From assembly GCF_002727185.1 (NCBI RefSeq), contig NZ_NIZW01000024.1, positions 43,228 through 107,227 on the forward strand: a DNA stretch of 64,000 nt, given 5' to 3'. The notes under the pieces are model-generated. The model had not been told where the DNA came from. It made no database searches and saw only the letters and a list, made by a program, of their open reading frames with translations. The stretch is from Rhodopirellula bahusiensis (GTDB lineage: Bacteria; Planctomycetota; Planctomycetia; Pirellulales; Pirellulaceae). Shown here piece by piece: positions 43,057 through 52,505 of the stretch. The position numbers and the translations under genes are program-made. Every line of letters begins with the position of its first letter. Within the stretch, counting starts at the first letter, position 1.

Positions 43057-43534
43057 GTGTTTCTCCAGAGTTAGTTCGGAGGTTTCGGTGCGATCCGTGT
43101 TCGCACGCTTGAATTGAGGTGGCATCCGGTCACCCTGATCGATTGCGTTACACTCCGTCCGTCGACCGCTCACAAGAGGGGGGTTCGGGGAGATGCGGTG
43201 ACATTACCGCTTGCAGTGACTTCGCGTTACGGTAGCTCGCTAGCAAATGTTGTCAATTGCCCAGATCACCCAAACCCTTGTTCAGGCGATGCTTTGGGCA
43301 ATCAGCACAACTTTCACTCCTCGGGCCGCCGCAGCCAGCTCAGCTGGATCTTCAGAGGAGATCCAAGCGATCAGGCGTGCGAACCAGCGTTTTCCGGTGA
43401 ATCCGCGAACGTGCCAACGCGACTGGCATCGTAGAAGTCGATCGCGGAAGGCAACGTCGAAAACCGAGAATGGCGGGTGGTTCGCCATTGGTGGCTTCTC
43501 GCGGAAGTTCCTTCGCCGGCCTCGGATGCCAACG
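43057..43534. other. Non-coding region upstream of the Cys-Cys repeat gene
   Basis: About 480 bp with no gene I can support; it must hold the promoter of the Cys-rich gene (minus strand). A possible 68-residue minus frame, 43282-43488, has no recognisable domain and is not annotated. Confidence 0.5.
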
Positions 43535-43584
43535 AAAAAAGCCTCGCGTGACACCCGGGTTGCGAGAACCTGGGAACGCGAGGC
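43535..43584 (-). terminator. Rho-independent terminator of the lipoprotein gene
   Basis: GCCTCGCGT (43541-43549) pairs perfectly with ACGCGAGGC (43576-43584), with a second inner stem GGTT/AACC. On the minus strand it is followed by six Ts (43535-43540), 45 bp beyond the lipoprotein stop. Confidence 0.85.
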
Positions 43585-43628
43585 GTCTTGGTCGATAAGG
43601 TTCGAGCTTGCGGCCCGATTTGCTTGAA

Positions 43629-44261
43629 TCAGCGTTGCAGCGATTCGGTCGCAGTCGCTGCTGGATTCGCGGCCGTCTGGGTTTGTCCTTGAGCGTTCAG
43701 GATGCGAGCCATCTCGTCGCCGTTTTCGAAGTCGAGGATCAATTCGGGTTCGCCGGTTGCGATTCCCAGAACCATTCCCGAAATCCGCCATCCTTCACTT
43801 TGTTGAACAACGGGCAGGACAATTTGGAATTCTTGCTTGGTTCCGTCGGCCGCCGATGGCTCGCTCCAAACGCAGTGAACCAAACGCGTTGGGAATTTTT
43901 GACCTTCGGGAAGGTGCTCCATCCCGACTTGTTCGCTTCGAGTGATCGTGACTTCGGCGTCCGGCGATCCGAGTGGTTGAACGGTGTGACCGATCCGAGC
44001 CAATTCTGATTGAGCACGCTCGGTCAGCAACGTCATGGCTGTGTTTTCGGCACCACCACGGCGAATTCGATCGAGGAATTGACCCACGACGGATTCGGCT
44101 TCTTCCGCCGATGCGGCGCCGGTTTGCGTCGACGACGCACTGGTTTTGGATGCGACCGCTTCGGGAGTGGACGAGCCACAACCGGTCATGGAGATCGTCG
44201 CGAGGGCGACTGAGAAACCAACGGCAAAACGACCAAAGATCCGCATGACTGAAACGGACAT
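43629..44261 (-). CDS. Lipoprotein, unknown function
   Basis: A 210-residue protein from ATG at 44261, with a lipoprotein signal: basic N-terminus, GFSVALATISMTGC with the lipobox MTGC, so the mature protein should be lipid-anchored. The mature part starts with a Ser/Thr/Ala linker, then an NTF2- or DUF4878-like pattern (AEEAESVVGQFLDRIRRGGAENTAMTLLTERAQ region), suggesting a small alpha-beta domain. Other in-frame starts lie at 44270 and 44297; a GGATGGA before 44261 favours the choice made. Ends in a strong terminator. Confidence 0.78.
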   Translation of the reverse strand: MSVSVMRIFGRFAVGFSVALATISMTGCGSSTPEAVASKTSASSTQTGAASAEEAESVVGQFLDRIRRGGAENTAMTLLTERAQSELARIGHTVQPLGSPDAEVTITRSEQVGMEHLPEGQKFPTRLVHCVWSEPSAADGTKQEFQIVLPVVQQSEGWRISGMVLGIATGEPELILDFENGDEMARILNAQGQTQTAANPAATATESLQR

Positions 44262-44383
44262 ATTTTCCATCCCTGGAATTGAATGACTGACACACAAACA
44301 GCGATGCGTTCATCGCCAAGGTCGAGAAATAGTCAATTCAGTCCGCGGGGGTCAACACGATTGCGGAAATTCGCGATCGCGGA

Positions 44384-45490
44384 CTAAGTCGCGGCCTTTT
44401 GACCGCCGCGGTTCCGACGAAGCTGGCCACAGGCGGCGTTGATTTCGTCGCCTTTGCGTTGACGGAAGTTCACGTTCACCCCTGCCGATTCCAAGATCGC
44501 ACGAAAGCGGGCAATTGCTGCTCCGCTGGGCGTTCGGTATGGCAAACCCTCGACTGGGTTGTAGGGGATCACGTTCATCATCACGCTGCGACCGCGAAGG
44601 ATTTGGCTCAGTTGCCGCGCGTGCTCGTCGCCGTCGTTGATTCCGCCCAGCAGCACGTACTCGAACGTCAGTCTTCGCCCCGAGGAATGGAAGTAGCGAT
44701 CCGCCGCCTGCAAAACGGGCTCGATTCCGACCTTGCGATTGACCGGAACCAGCTCACTCCGCAGTTCATCGTTGGGGGCATGCAGCGACACGGCCAAGTT
44801 GTACGGGATTCCCGCCGCGGCCAGTTTGTCGATCGCGGGCGGCAAACCAACCGTGCTGATCGTGATGCGGCGAGGGCTGATGCCCAACCCATCTTCGTTG
44901 CGAGCGACGTCGAGGGCCGCCAGCACGCCGGGCAGATTCGCCAGCGGTTCGCCCATGCCCATCATCACGATGTGGCTGAGCCGTTCGGTGGCGGGCAATC
45001 GTTGCTGCAGTCGCAGCATTTGTTCTAAGATTTCGCCGCCTGTCAAATTGCGATCGACGCCGTCCAGCCCACTGGCGCAGAACACACATCCCATCGCACA
45101 TCCGACTTGGCTGCTGACGCAAATGCTGCGTCGAGGACCATCACGCAGCAGCACGCATTCGACTTCGCCGCCGTCCGCCAATCGAACCAAGATCTTTTCG
45201 GTGCCGTCCTTGGACTTCGACACGACCGCTTCACTCGCGTTGAAGATCACAAAGTGTTCTTCCAACTGCGTCCGAAGCTTGGCCGGCAAGTCGGTCATTT
45301 CCTCGAACGAGGTGGCTCGTCCGGAGAACAGCCAACGGCGAATTTGCTTGGCACGGAACGGTTTTTGGCCCTGCTCCTGCAGCCAATCCTTGAGCTGATC
45401 AAGCGACCAATTCAGCAGGTGGTTCTTGCGGGGGCCGCTGGACTCCGAATCGGTGGTCGTGACGAGAGGCAGTGAGACCATCGGAGTCAA
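44384..45490 (-). CDS. rlmN: 23S rRNA (adenine-2503-C2)-methyltransferase, radical SAM
   Basis: Methylates A2503 of 23S rRNA (and A37 of some tRNAs) with a radical SAM mechanism. The 368 residues include the [4Fe-4S] motif CAMGCVFC (Cys131, Cys135, Cys138), MMGMGEPLAN for SAM binding, and the C-terminal catalytic Cys354 in KGDEINAACGQL. The A at the position after the third cluster Cys (FCAS) is usual in RlmN. The first 20 residues are Ser/Thr-rich and dispensable, so the true start could be a few residues later. Confidence 0.96.
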   Translation of the reverse strand: MTPMVSLPLVTTTDSESSGPRKNHLLNWSLDQLKDWLQEQGQKPFRAKQIRRWLFSGRATSFEEMTDLPAKLRTQLEEHFVIFNASEAVVSKSKDGTEKILVRLADGGEVECVLLRDGPRRSICVSSQVGCAMGCVFCASGLDGVDRNLTGGEILEQMLRLQQRLPATERLSHIVMMGMGEPLANLPGVLAALDVARNEDGLGISPRRITISTVGLPPAIDKLAAAGIPYNLAVSLHAPNDELRSELVPVNRKVGIEPVLQAADRYFHSSGRRLTFEYVLLGGINDGDEHARQLSQILRGRSVMMNVIPYNPVEGLPYRTPSGAAIARFRAILESAGVNVNFRQRKGDEINAACGQLRRNRGGQKAAT

Positions 45491-45607
45491 GCAAATGAAA
45501 AAGAGGAAAGCGGCGGTGTGATTTCGTTTCGGCGCGGCTTTCTCATCAGACGCTTCGCCGGCCCGAAATGCAAATGGAAATCATTGCCGGCGAGGGTCCA
45601 ACCGTGG

Positions 45608-46285
45608 TCAGGGTTGAACGCTGAGACGGTTGTCGATTCGAGAGACGCCCGGTTCCAAACGCATCAGCAATTCTGTCATCCGGCGATCGGATTCGTTGCG
45701 GACCGAGCCGCTCAGGGTTGCCGTGCGGTCTTGGACCTGAACATTCACACCATCATACCGAGTGGGTTGAGAATTCATACGGCCAGGCAGATTGCCATTG
45801 ATCGTGGTCAGATTCGATGTGCCACGCAAACGCGAGGAAGCGGACTGTTGCACACGAACAGGCTCCAGCGGCGCGACTTCAACCGCACTGCGAAGTCGTG
45901 TTCGAATGGGTGGGGTCGCCGTGTTGCCACGGGCCGCGTTGCCGCCGAAAAGGCTACCGAAAGCGGCTCCCAATCCGCCGCCACCACCGAATCCGCCGAG
46001 GCCGCCACCTGCGCCGCCCCCGCCCGCACCGCCACCGGCTTGGGACACCGCCGATGCGCCCACGGGAGTCGTTGTATTGGCACCAACCGCTCCACCTCGC
46101 TGGATCCCCTGACTGAAGACGGCATCTGGATCCAAACCTTGCGTGATGGTGCCCTCGGCTTGGCCTCCGGCAGCGTTCCCCGTTCCGGTGTCGTTCCCAG
46201 TGCCTTGAGCCATCGCTGACGAACCCAGAGCCATCCAGAGAGTGGAAGCGGCCAGGCACGCTACAATTTGAGACGTTCGTTTCAT
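45608..46285 (-). CDS. Secreted BON-domain protein
   Basis: A 225-residue protein from ATG at 46285 with a signal peptide (VACLAASTLWMALGSSAMAQ). The middle is a Gly/Ala-rich low-complexity run (GGGAGGGLGGFGGGG type). The C-terminal 75 residues form a single BON domain (YDGVNVQVQDRTATLSGSVRNESDRRMTELLMRLEPGVSRIDNRL region), which usually binds phospholipid or links envelope proteins. The frame start at 46378 is rejected because it would overlap the divergent promoter region. Confidence 0.82.
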   Translation of the reverse strand: MKRTSQIVACLAASTLWMALGSSAMAQGTGNDTGTGNAAGGQAEGTITQGLDPDAVFSQGIQRGGAVGANTTTPVGASAVSQAGGGAGGGGAGGGLGGFGGGGGLGAAFGSLFGGNAARGNTATPPIRTRLRSAVEVAPLEPVRVQQSASSRLRGTSNLTTINGNLPGRMNSQPTRYDGVNVQVQDRTATLSGSVRNESDRRMTELLMRLEPGVSRIDNRLSVQP

Positions 46286-46379
46286 GCGACTATCGCTCGT
46301 TGGACGTTGGGTTTCGGATACGATTGGGGGAGTGACACTTCTCCTCTGATTGTAGCTAGCCCCCACGAGCTCGTCCAAA

Positions 46380-48377
46380 ATGATTCCCCATCGATCTATG
46401 CGTTTCGGTCAGTCGTTTGCACCGAACTTTCCAGTTGTAACGTTGGTGATGCCGATCGCATGCCTTTTCGCGGTGATCAGCTGCATGGTGGTCGCTCCCG
46501 TGGCCTCGGCCCAAGCCACCGCGACGGTCGATGACACCCGAACGACCGTTCCTGCTCCCAAACTTTTGCCGTCCGGCACGCTGGCTTACTTGCGAGTCGA
46601 TGATGTCAATGACATCCGAAACGACTGGGGTGAATCTTCACTGGGCAAGATGTTGGAAGATCCCAAGATGCGACCGTTCGTATCGGATATCTATCAAATC
46701 GTTAGTGACTTGTTCGACAACGTCGGTGACGAACTTGGATTGACGCTCGACGAACTCCGTTCGCTTCCGCAAGGCCAACTCGCCATCGCATTGCTCGAGG
46801 GCCCGCCACCGGAAGAGAAAACCGACGAGCAGAAGGCGGAAGAAGAGGAAGACGACGATGCAATCGCCCGTCGCTTGCAAGCCAAACGTCGACAACAAAA
46901 TTCGTTCGCGGTGGCCGTGATGATTGATGCCGGGCCAAACAACAAAGAAATGGAGGCCTTGGTCGAACGCCTGATGGAACTGGCGGAGAAGAATCGCATG
47001 ATCATTCAGAACGAACAGATTGGTTCGATCGAGCTGACGCGATTGGTCCGCCAACGTGGTGATGGCGATGTCATTGAATGGTTTGAGCAAGATGGTTTTT
47101 ATGTCATTGGTGCCGGGCGAACGATCGCTCAGTCGATCGCGAAAAAGTTGAACGCTGCGGAACGCGACACCAGCCAGTCCTCCGGTCGTTCACGACGATC
47201 GAAGCCGACTCCTTCGGCGGAGACGGAAACGCTTGCGCAGAACGCGGACTTCGTCGCCGTGATGAGCCGATCGATTGGTGCCGAAGCGGAGATTCCGCAG
47301 ATCACATTCTTCGTCAATCCTTATGGCATCGCGAAACGAATCATCGCGCGAAGTGGATCCGCGTTCTTCATCGCCCCGATCGTCCAAGACCTCGGCATCG
47401 AAAAAATTCGTGGGATCGGCGGCAGCCTCTTTCGCGGTGGCGAGATCGTGGAATCGATTGGCCACATGCATGTGTTGATCGATCCTCCACGCGATGGTTT
47501 CTTCGGAGTGCTTCGTCCCGAGGACATTCAGGTTTCGCCGCCAACTTGGGTGCCCGCCGACGCGGCCAGTTTCACTTGCGTGGGCTGGGATGTTGAGACC
47601 GCGTTTGAAAACGTCGGCAAGATCGTCAACCGTTTCGCTGGCGAAGGCAAGTTCGATAACTTTACTGAGAAACCGGTTCAAGAACGATTTGACGTTTCGC
47701 TCAAGGAAGAAGTGTTCCCATTGATGACCGGCCGCATCGTCACGATCCAGCGCTATCAACTGCCGGCCACGTGGAATTCAATGGCGCGAGCAATCGCGAT
47801 TGAAGTCAAGGACGCCAAAGAAGCTCAGAAGCTGCTCGAGAAGGTCAAAGCCAAGGCACCGCCAGCGAGAATGAAACCCGAGGTCCTTCGCGGCAAGACC
47901 GTGTACTTCTCCGAACAACGCAAATTCGATCAGCCCGGCATTCGCGTGCCGGAAAGCAGCGTCATGCTGCTCGACAATTGGTTGATGCTCTGTGACAGTC
48001 GGGAAATTCTTTTGCAAGTCCTTCGTGCCGAGGGCGGGGAGATCGATCGCTTGGCCGATGATGAAGATTACGTGCTGCTGACCAGTGAACTTGGCGCCAA
48101 GTTGGAAGGCGAAACGCCGTTCCTGTTCCAGTTCAACCGTGATGCCGAGACGTATCGGATCCTTTACGAAATGGCCAGCTCCGATGAGACCGCTCAATCG
48201 ATCGAGAACCGAGGCGGTGACAATCCCATCGCTGGTCGAGTCGCGGAACTGATGCGTCGTGATGACTGGCCCGACTGGGACGACCTGGAAAAATACTTCA
48301 GCGTCAGTGGCATCTTCGGCTACGACGAACCAGGTGGCATCCACATCGGTTCGCTGAACCTCCGCCCGATCGAGTGA
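46380..48377 (+). CDS. Large secreted protein of planctomycete type, unknown function
   Basis: A 665-residue protein with a signal peptide (PVVTLVMPIACLFAVISCMVVAPVASAQ). It then reads PKLLPSGTLAYLRVDDVNDIRNDW, a pattern met in DUF3352-like proteins of this phylum, and has a charged, Glu/Asp-rich segment near residues 140-165 and a second Ser/Arg-rich one near 265-280. No catalytic motif is seen. A second ATG in frame at 46398 would also leave an intact signal. It is divergent from the BON gene, with 94 bp between. Confidence 0.75.
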   Translation: MIPHRSMRFGQSFAPNFPVVTLVMPIACLFAVISCMVVAPVASAQATATVDDTRTTVPAPKLLPSGTLAYLRVDDVNDIRNDWGESSLGKMLEDPKMRPFVSDIYQIVSDLFDNVGDELGLTLDELRSLPQGQLAIALLEGPPPEEKTDEQKAEEEEDDDAIARRLQAKRRQQNSFAVAVMIDAGPNNKEMEALVERLMELAEKNRMIIQNEQIGSIELTRLVRQRGDGDVIEWFEQDGFYVIGAGRTIAQSIAKKLNAAERDTSQSSGRSRRSKPTPSAETETLAQNADFVAVMSRSIGAEAEIPQITFFVNPYGIAKRIIARSGSAFFIAPIVQDLGIEKIRGIGGSLFRGGEIVESIGHMHVLIDPPRDGFFGVLRPEDIQVSPPTWVPADAASFTCVGWDVETAFENVGKIVNRFAGEGKFDNFTEKPVQERFDVSLKEEVFPLMTGRIVTIQRYQLPATWNSMARAIAIEVKDAKEAQKLLEKVKAKAPPARMKPEVLRGKTVYFSEQRKFDQPGIRVPESSVMLLDNWLMLCDSREILLQVLRAEGGEIDRLADDEDYVLLTSELGAKLEGETPFLFQFNRDAETYRILYEMASSDETAQSIENRGGDNPIAGRVAELMRRDDWPDWDDLEKYFSVSGIFGYDEPGGIHIGSLNLRPIE

Positions 48378-48474
48378 GTCGATCGAGTGAGTCGTGTTTT
48401 GTGCTGGACCGTTCGTTCTCATCCCAAAGGGAGGGCTTGAGAACGACCGGTGATTGGATCGATGAGAAGCAGCA

Positions 48475-48607
48475 CATCAGAGTAGAACAGTTGTCCCCAA
48501 CTGTTCCGTCGAGCAGCCCTCAACGGCCAAGCCCCATCGCAATCGAAAGCATGTGCAAGCGAAGCAGGCCGGATCAAGCCGTTTCGGCACCGCTTCGGCA
48601 GATAAAC
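48475..48607 (+). repeat. Direct repeat of about 133 bp, first copy
   Basis: Starts CATCAGAGTAGAACAGTTG and ends GCAGATAAAC. It contains a palindrome, AACAGTTGTCCCCAACTGTT, and the segment GGCCGGATCAAGCCG. The second copy lies 241 bp downstream at 48716 with few mismatches and no length change. A short fragment of the same family occurs at 26589. Confidence 0.85.
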
Positions 48608-48627
48608 TTCTGATGTTTGCTTCTCCC

Positions 48628-48682
48628 TTCATCCCGGTAGGGATGACAGATGGTAGACATCTGACATCCCTACCGGGATGAA
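48628..48682. repeat. Long inverted repeat between the two direct repeats
   Basis: CATCCCGGTAGGGATG (48630-48645) is matched by CATCCCTACCGGGATG (48665-48680), and the pairing continues inward with CAGATG/CATCTG. The result is a near-perfect hairpin of about 23 bp with a 5-nt loop. No T-run follows. Confidence 0.8.
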
Positions 48683-48715
48683 AACTATCGCAACCAAAGT
48701 GCTCCACAGTCCGGG

Positions 48716-48848
48716 CATCAGAGTAGAACAGTTGTCCCCAACTGTTCCGTCGGGCAACCCTCAACGGCCAAGCCCCATCGCAATCGATTCCACGTGCAAG
48801 AAACGTAGGCCGGATCAAGCCGCTTCGGCGCCGCTCCGACAGATAAAC
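48716..48848 (+). repeat. Direct repeat of about 133 bp, second copy
   Basis: Second copy of the segment at 48475. It ends exactly at the stop codon of the minus-strand gene at 48849. Together the two copies and the hairpin fill the 471-bp gap between two convergent genes. Confidence 0.85.
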
Positions 48849-49478
48849 TCAAAGATCCAACTCGTCCAACTCATCGACCAACGCATCCAAGTCAGTCGAT
48901 TGATCCTTGGTCAGCGATGGTGCAGAAGACGCAGGCGGCGCGGACGGAACTGCGGCTGGCTTGGTCGGAGTGATGTCCTTGACCGGCACAGCATTCGAGG
49001 CGGCTTTGGGAACCGCCTTCGCGTTGGCTCGCTTCGGAGCTGCCGAGCCGCCGCCGATCTGAAACATCGGCGTCTGCCGAGTCGCCAGCAACGCTTGCAA
49101 ATCCGCCAGGATCGTTTGCGAGGCTCCGTCGCGGCGCATGTCAAAGTGATAAAGCTTCGCGATTGGTTCGTCGTTTTGGATCGGCGCGGCATCCTCATCG
49201 CGCCGATGCGGCACTCGAGCGACTCGTTTGCTCAGCAGTCCAAGCGGTTCGGAAACCTGTTCCGCATCGGTCCAGCTAACGCAAGCAACGTCACCCGCGA
49301 TCGATTCCACGGCCAAGCGTTCGGTGCCAGATTCATCCGGACCGGGGATCCGATCCAACAACACCAAGTCCAACCCGGGCCGACCAAGCAATTGGCCCAC
49401 GGCGTCGTCGCATGCCGGATCGAAATGGCGATGCTCGCCGGTGGGACGCAGCACGATCACGTTCAAACGAACAGCCAT
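48849..49478 (-). CDS. Unknown protein downstream of the electron-transfer genes
   Basis: Not recognised. The 209 residues have a conserved-looking first 140 (RLNVIVLRPTGEHRHFDPACDD, GLDLVLLDRIPGPDESGTE), which could be a small alpha-beta domain, and a Pro/Ala/Ser-rich linker ending in an acidic tail (DLDALVDELDELDL) that resembles a protein-binding peptide. No signal or membrane segment. It starts 11 bp after the ATPase stop and so reads as the last gene of the minus-strand unit from 55299. Confidence 0.65.
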   Translation of the reverse strand: MAVRLNVIVLRPTGEHRHFDPACDDAVGQLLGRPGLDLVLLDRIPGPDESGTERLAVESIAGDVACVSWTDAEQVSEPLGLLSKRVARVPHRRDEDAAPIQNDEPIAKLYHFDMRRDGASQTILADLQALLATRQTPMFQIGGGSAAPKRANAKAVPKAASNAVPVKDITPTKPAAVPSAPPASSAPSLTKDQSTDLDALVDELDELDL

Positions 49479-49489
49479 GAAGGATCAAC

Positions 49490-50257
49490 TCAGGGGTCGG
49501 GGCAAGTTTTGGGGCGGACAGTTCGTGCATCGGAGAGAGCGTCCGTGCGATTGTCGGAACATCCTGACTCAGACATTTCCGTTGGCAATCCCACGACATC
49601 ATAGAGACGAGACCATAATTCGCGAACGTCCGTGACATCGGCAAATGAATCCGCCAGTTGCCCCTCGCTGGAACGCATCAACTTTTCGCGAGCATCCGGG
49701 TGGTCTCGCAGCAATTCCTGCAGCAAGTCTTCGATCAGCTTGGCGGTCACCTCGGTTCGGTGCAACACGTGAAAACCGCGAAGATCTCGGTGGGCGGTCA
49801 CTAAGCAAACTTGCCCCGAACGCCGGGCGTGTCGTCGAATTTGAAAACGTCCCCACGGCGACAACTGTTCCGCCCCGTCGACGACCAGCACCCCGTCGGA
49901 AGAAACCAACGCCTGCGTCTCAAAGGCAGCACGATCGTTCGCCAACACACTTGAGACGCCAGCGATTCGCGATCGGTCCGGATCAGCGGTCAGTTGAATC
50001 CATTTTCCACCGGGGAACTCCGAATGCAACGCATCCGCGATGTCATGCAGCAACGTCGACTTGCCCGACCCGTGATTTCCGACGATCAAACCGAGCCGAT
50101 ATCGCCGCAGGTCCGCTATGATTTTTGCGGTGTGCTCGCTCGGATCGCTTCCGCTCAGGCCAAAGCGAAACGGAATCGCACCCGGTCGCGTGTGACGACT
50201 GGCAAACGGATTGGTGCGTGGATGCGGCGGTCGGAAATCATGGGACATCGTGCACAT
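49490..50257 (-). CDS. P-loop ATPase (AAA/ExeA-like) behind the decaheme gene
   Basis: A 255-residue soluble ATPase. Walker A GNHGSGKST is at about residues 59-67, Walker B is VLVVDGAEQL, and an Arg-rich segment (FQIRRHARRSGQVCLVTAHRD) follows as a possible sensor. It has the size of small ExeA/TniB-type ATPases. Start options are 50257 and 50248; both overlap the decaheme stop (50238-50240), so translation is probably coupled. What it energises is unknown; assembly or gating of the neighbouring redox proteins is a possibility. Confidence 0.75.
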   Translation of the reverse strand: MCTMSHDFRPPHPRTNPFASRHTRPGAIPFRFGLSGSDPSEHTAKIIADLRRYRLGLIVGNHGSGKSTLLHDIADALHSEFPGGKWIQLTADPDRSRIAGVSSVLANDRAAFETQALVSSDGVLVVDGAEQLSPWGRFQIRRHARRSGQVCLVTAHRDLRGFHVLHRTEVTAKLIEDLLQELLRDHPDAREKLMRSSEGQLADSFADVTDVRELWSRLYDVVGLPTEMSESGCSDNRTDALSDARTVRPKTCPDP

Positions 50258-52505
50258 GATAGCGGTGGCATCGTGTGCAGTGATCCCCCGCTGCGGACTC
50301 AGTGTGGCAGCTGGCACAACTCGCCTTGGTCATCGGCAAGAACTCTGGCGACGCATGAATCGACGATTCGCCCTCTATGTGCACCGCATTTGCGGCATTG
50401 GTGGTTCCCAACTGGTGGCAGTGTTTGCAGTCCTGCAATCCCTGCACGTTCAAGTGAGGCGTGTGCGAGAAATGAGTCAGTCGATCGCCATTCTCTTTCG
50501 GTTGAAACGCTCGCCACCGCATCTTGGCCAGCGATCCATCGTCCGTTGGTTGTATTTCCACTTGATGACAAGTCACACAAGCTTGAACAGCGGGCTGCGC
50601 CAACATGGATTTCTTGAGCGGGTCGTCAGCGGGCAAACATTGAATGATTTCAATCATCGATCGCAACACCGCGTCGGAGTGACCTTTGCCGCGATAGCGA
50701 ACCGATAGCGTCACGTCGTCTCGATACCAACCGCCGAACGATTGAGTCTTGGCCGCGTCGTAGCGAGCCGCCAATTCCGTGGCCCAGTCCGCTTGTTCAG
50801 GCGTGGTTGTTTCGTCTTCAGCGGTCGACCAGGATGCCAATGGATCCTCGGCCAGTAGCGAGTCATCGGCCAGCAATGGGGCATTGGCCAACAACGGATC
50901 TGGACCGTCCAATCCGCTGTCAAACTCGTTCTCCAGCAAACCATCCAGCGGATTCGCTTGCATCGACAAGTCACCACCCGCTTCGGGAGCGACCTCGACT
51001 TCGCCAAACCAAACTCGCAGCGCGTCTCGAATGAGTTGCGGCGGGAAAGATTCGACCAAGGGCAGAGCGGTTTGCCGATCGACACCCGCCTCTTGCAAAC
51101 GCTGCATCAATGCGTCTTGTCCGGTCGTGGCCAAGTCTTGCGATAGCTTCGTGATCGCTTTGGCCAGCGAAACGGCCTCGACTTGAACGATCGGTGAGTC
51201 CCAGTTGGCTGCTTCCACGCGTTTGAAACGATTGAGCGCCGTCTCGCTAACCTGCTCTCGCAACATCAACGCCATCCAACCATCGACCGTGCCATCCGCG
51301 AATCCCGATGCAAGCGTGGGCCAATCCGCGACCTGCTGTGCGATGTCGTCCGGCAGTGTCGGCAACTGCAGCAATGCCGGTCCTTCCGCGACCTGAACCC
51401 GCAGCGACTGATCGTGACACTGCGCACAAGCGATCTCGTACGGCAACGTCGTCATCACCGGATCGGTTGAATCCAAATCAAAACTGGAGAAGCTCGGCCC
51501 AACATGACACGTCTTGCAATCAAACGTGGCGAAAGCGTTGTTGCTCGAAGGTTCGCCACCGTTTCGTTTCTCAGCTTCACTGGGAAAGTGAATTTTCGCG
51601 TGGCGTCCGTGATCGAAGTGAATGTTCGATGAGTTCGCATACGGCCATTGACCAAACTCCGGGTGCGAATCAGCGAAGGAGCCAAACTGATTGACGTGGC
51701 AGGTTTGGCAACGGGAATCCGTGATCGCCGATAGATTCACGTCTGCGCCATGGTGCTCCTGGTGGCAAATGCTGCAAGCCAAATTGTTTTGAAGCGACGT
51801 CGTGCGGCTGACGGTCTGAATCTCGGGGAGCGTTTCATCGGACTGCGAATGGTTTGAGATCGCTACCAAATCGAGCGGCTTGCCATCACGTTTCTTGATT
51901 GCTGCCAATGTCAGTTCGTCGCGGATCTCTTGCGACAAATTGTGTGCCCAACGAGCCGACTCGCGTGGCATTTGCTGCTCATGGCAATTCAAACATAAGT
52001 CCGTCATCGCGAGCGTCGGCATGTCGGCGTGTTGCGAACCGCTGCCGCCGATCCAACTCGCCAGACTGAACAAGCCGTTACCGTCGTTTGGTTCGTTGGT
52101 GGACGCATCGCTGTTCGTTGCCAACCAACCGTTGCTGGTCGCGTTCTGGTGGCAAGCCGCACATCGATCCTGAGCCAACTCACCCGACAAAATCTGTGCG
52201 TGAGCGATCGTCAGATTTCCCGGCTGAATCACCTTGGGTGTCATTCGAGTCGCAAACAGCACGACCATCGCGGCAGCCAAAATCGCCAGCATCGCGGCGG
52301 TGAATTGGCGTCGACGTCCCGCCCATGTCCGCCGCGGAGAACAGGATTCATTCTCCGGATCACCATCGTCCGCAAAGGGACACGCACCCGTTCGGCTCGG
52401 ACCATGCAAGCACGGATCACATCCCGGCGAACGCCCGCATGCGTACGGGTATCCGGGACGTTCAATCCGTGGTGGTGTTGGCAGTTGAAAGTCGTCGCGT
52501 CTCAT
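50238..52505 (-). CDS. Membrane-anchored decaheme cytochrome c
   Basis: Ten CxxCH haem-binding motifs occur in 755 residues: CAACH, CLNCH, CSICH, CQTCH, CKTCH, CAQCH, CVTCH, CKHCH, CASCH and CTRCH. One transmembrane helix (about 68-86) puts the haem part on the periplasmic side. The 60 residues before it hold five further cysteines (23, 29, 32, 42, 55), which may bind a metal. Six haems lie before and four after a long haem-free helical and acidic stretch (about 370-620). ATG at 52505 overlaps the upstream stop by ATGA; the frame to 52607 is rejected. A role in electron transfer is sure, the donor and acceptor are not. Confidence 0.88.
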   Translation of the reverse strand: MRRDDFQLPTPPRIERPGYPYACGRSPGCDPCLHGPSRTGACPFADDGDPENESCSPRRTWAGRRRQFTAAMLAILAAAMVVLFATRMTPKVIQPGNLTIAHAQILSGELAQDRCAACHQNATSNGWLATNSDASTNEPNDGNGLFSLASWIGGSGSQHADMPTLAMTDLCLNCHEQQMPRESARWAHNLSQEIRDELTLAAIKKRDGKPLDLVAISNHSQSDETLPEIQTVSRTTSLQNNLACSICHQEHHGADVNLSAITDSRCQTCHVNQFGSFADSHPEFGQWPYANSSNIHFDHGRHAKIHFPSEAEKRNGGEPSSNNAFATFDCKTCHVGPSFSSFDLDSTDPVMTTLPYEIACAQCHDQSLRVQVAEGPALLQLPTLPDDIAQQVADWPTLASGFADGTVDGWMALMLREQVSETALNRFKRVEAANWDSPIVQVEAVSLAKAITKLSQDLATTGQDALMQRLQEAGVDRQTALPLVESFPPQLIRDALRVWFGEVEVAPEAGGDLSMQANPLDGLLENEFDSGLDGPDPLLANAPLLADDSLLAEDPLASWSTAEDETTTPEQADWATELAARYDAAKTQSFGGWYRDDVTLSVRYRGKGHSDAVLRSMIEIIQCLPADDPLKKSMLAQPAVQACVTCHQVEIQPTDDGSLAKMRWRAFQPKENGDRLTHFSHTPHLNVQGLQDCKHCHQLGTTNAANAVHIEGESSIHASPEFLPMTKASCASCHTESAAGDHCTRCHRYHVHDVP

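Noticed and set aside
43282..43488. 68-residue minus frame upstream of the Cys-rich gene
   Set aside because: No family resemblance, and it would sit in the likely promoter region of the Cys-rich gene.
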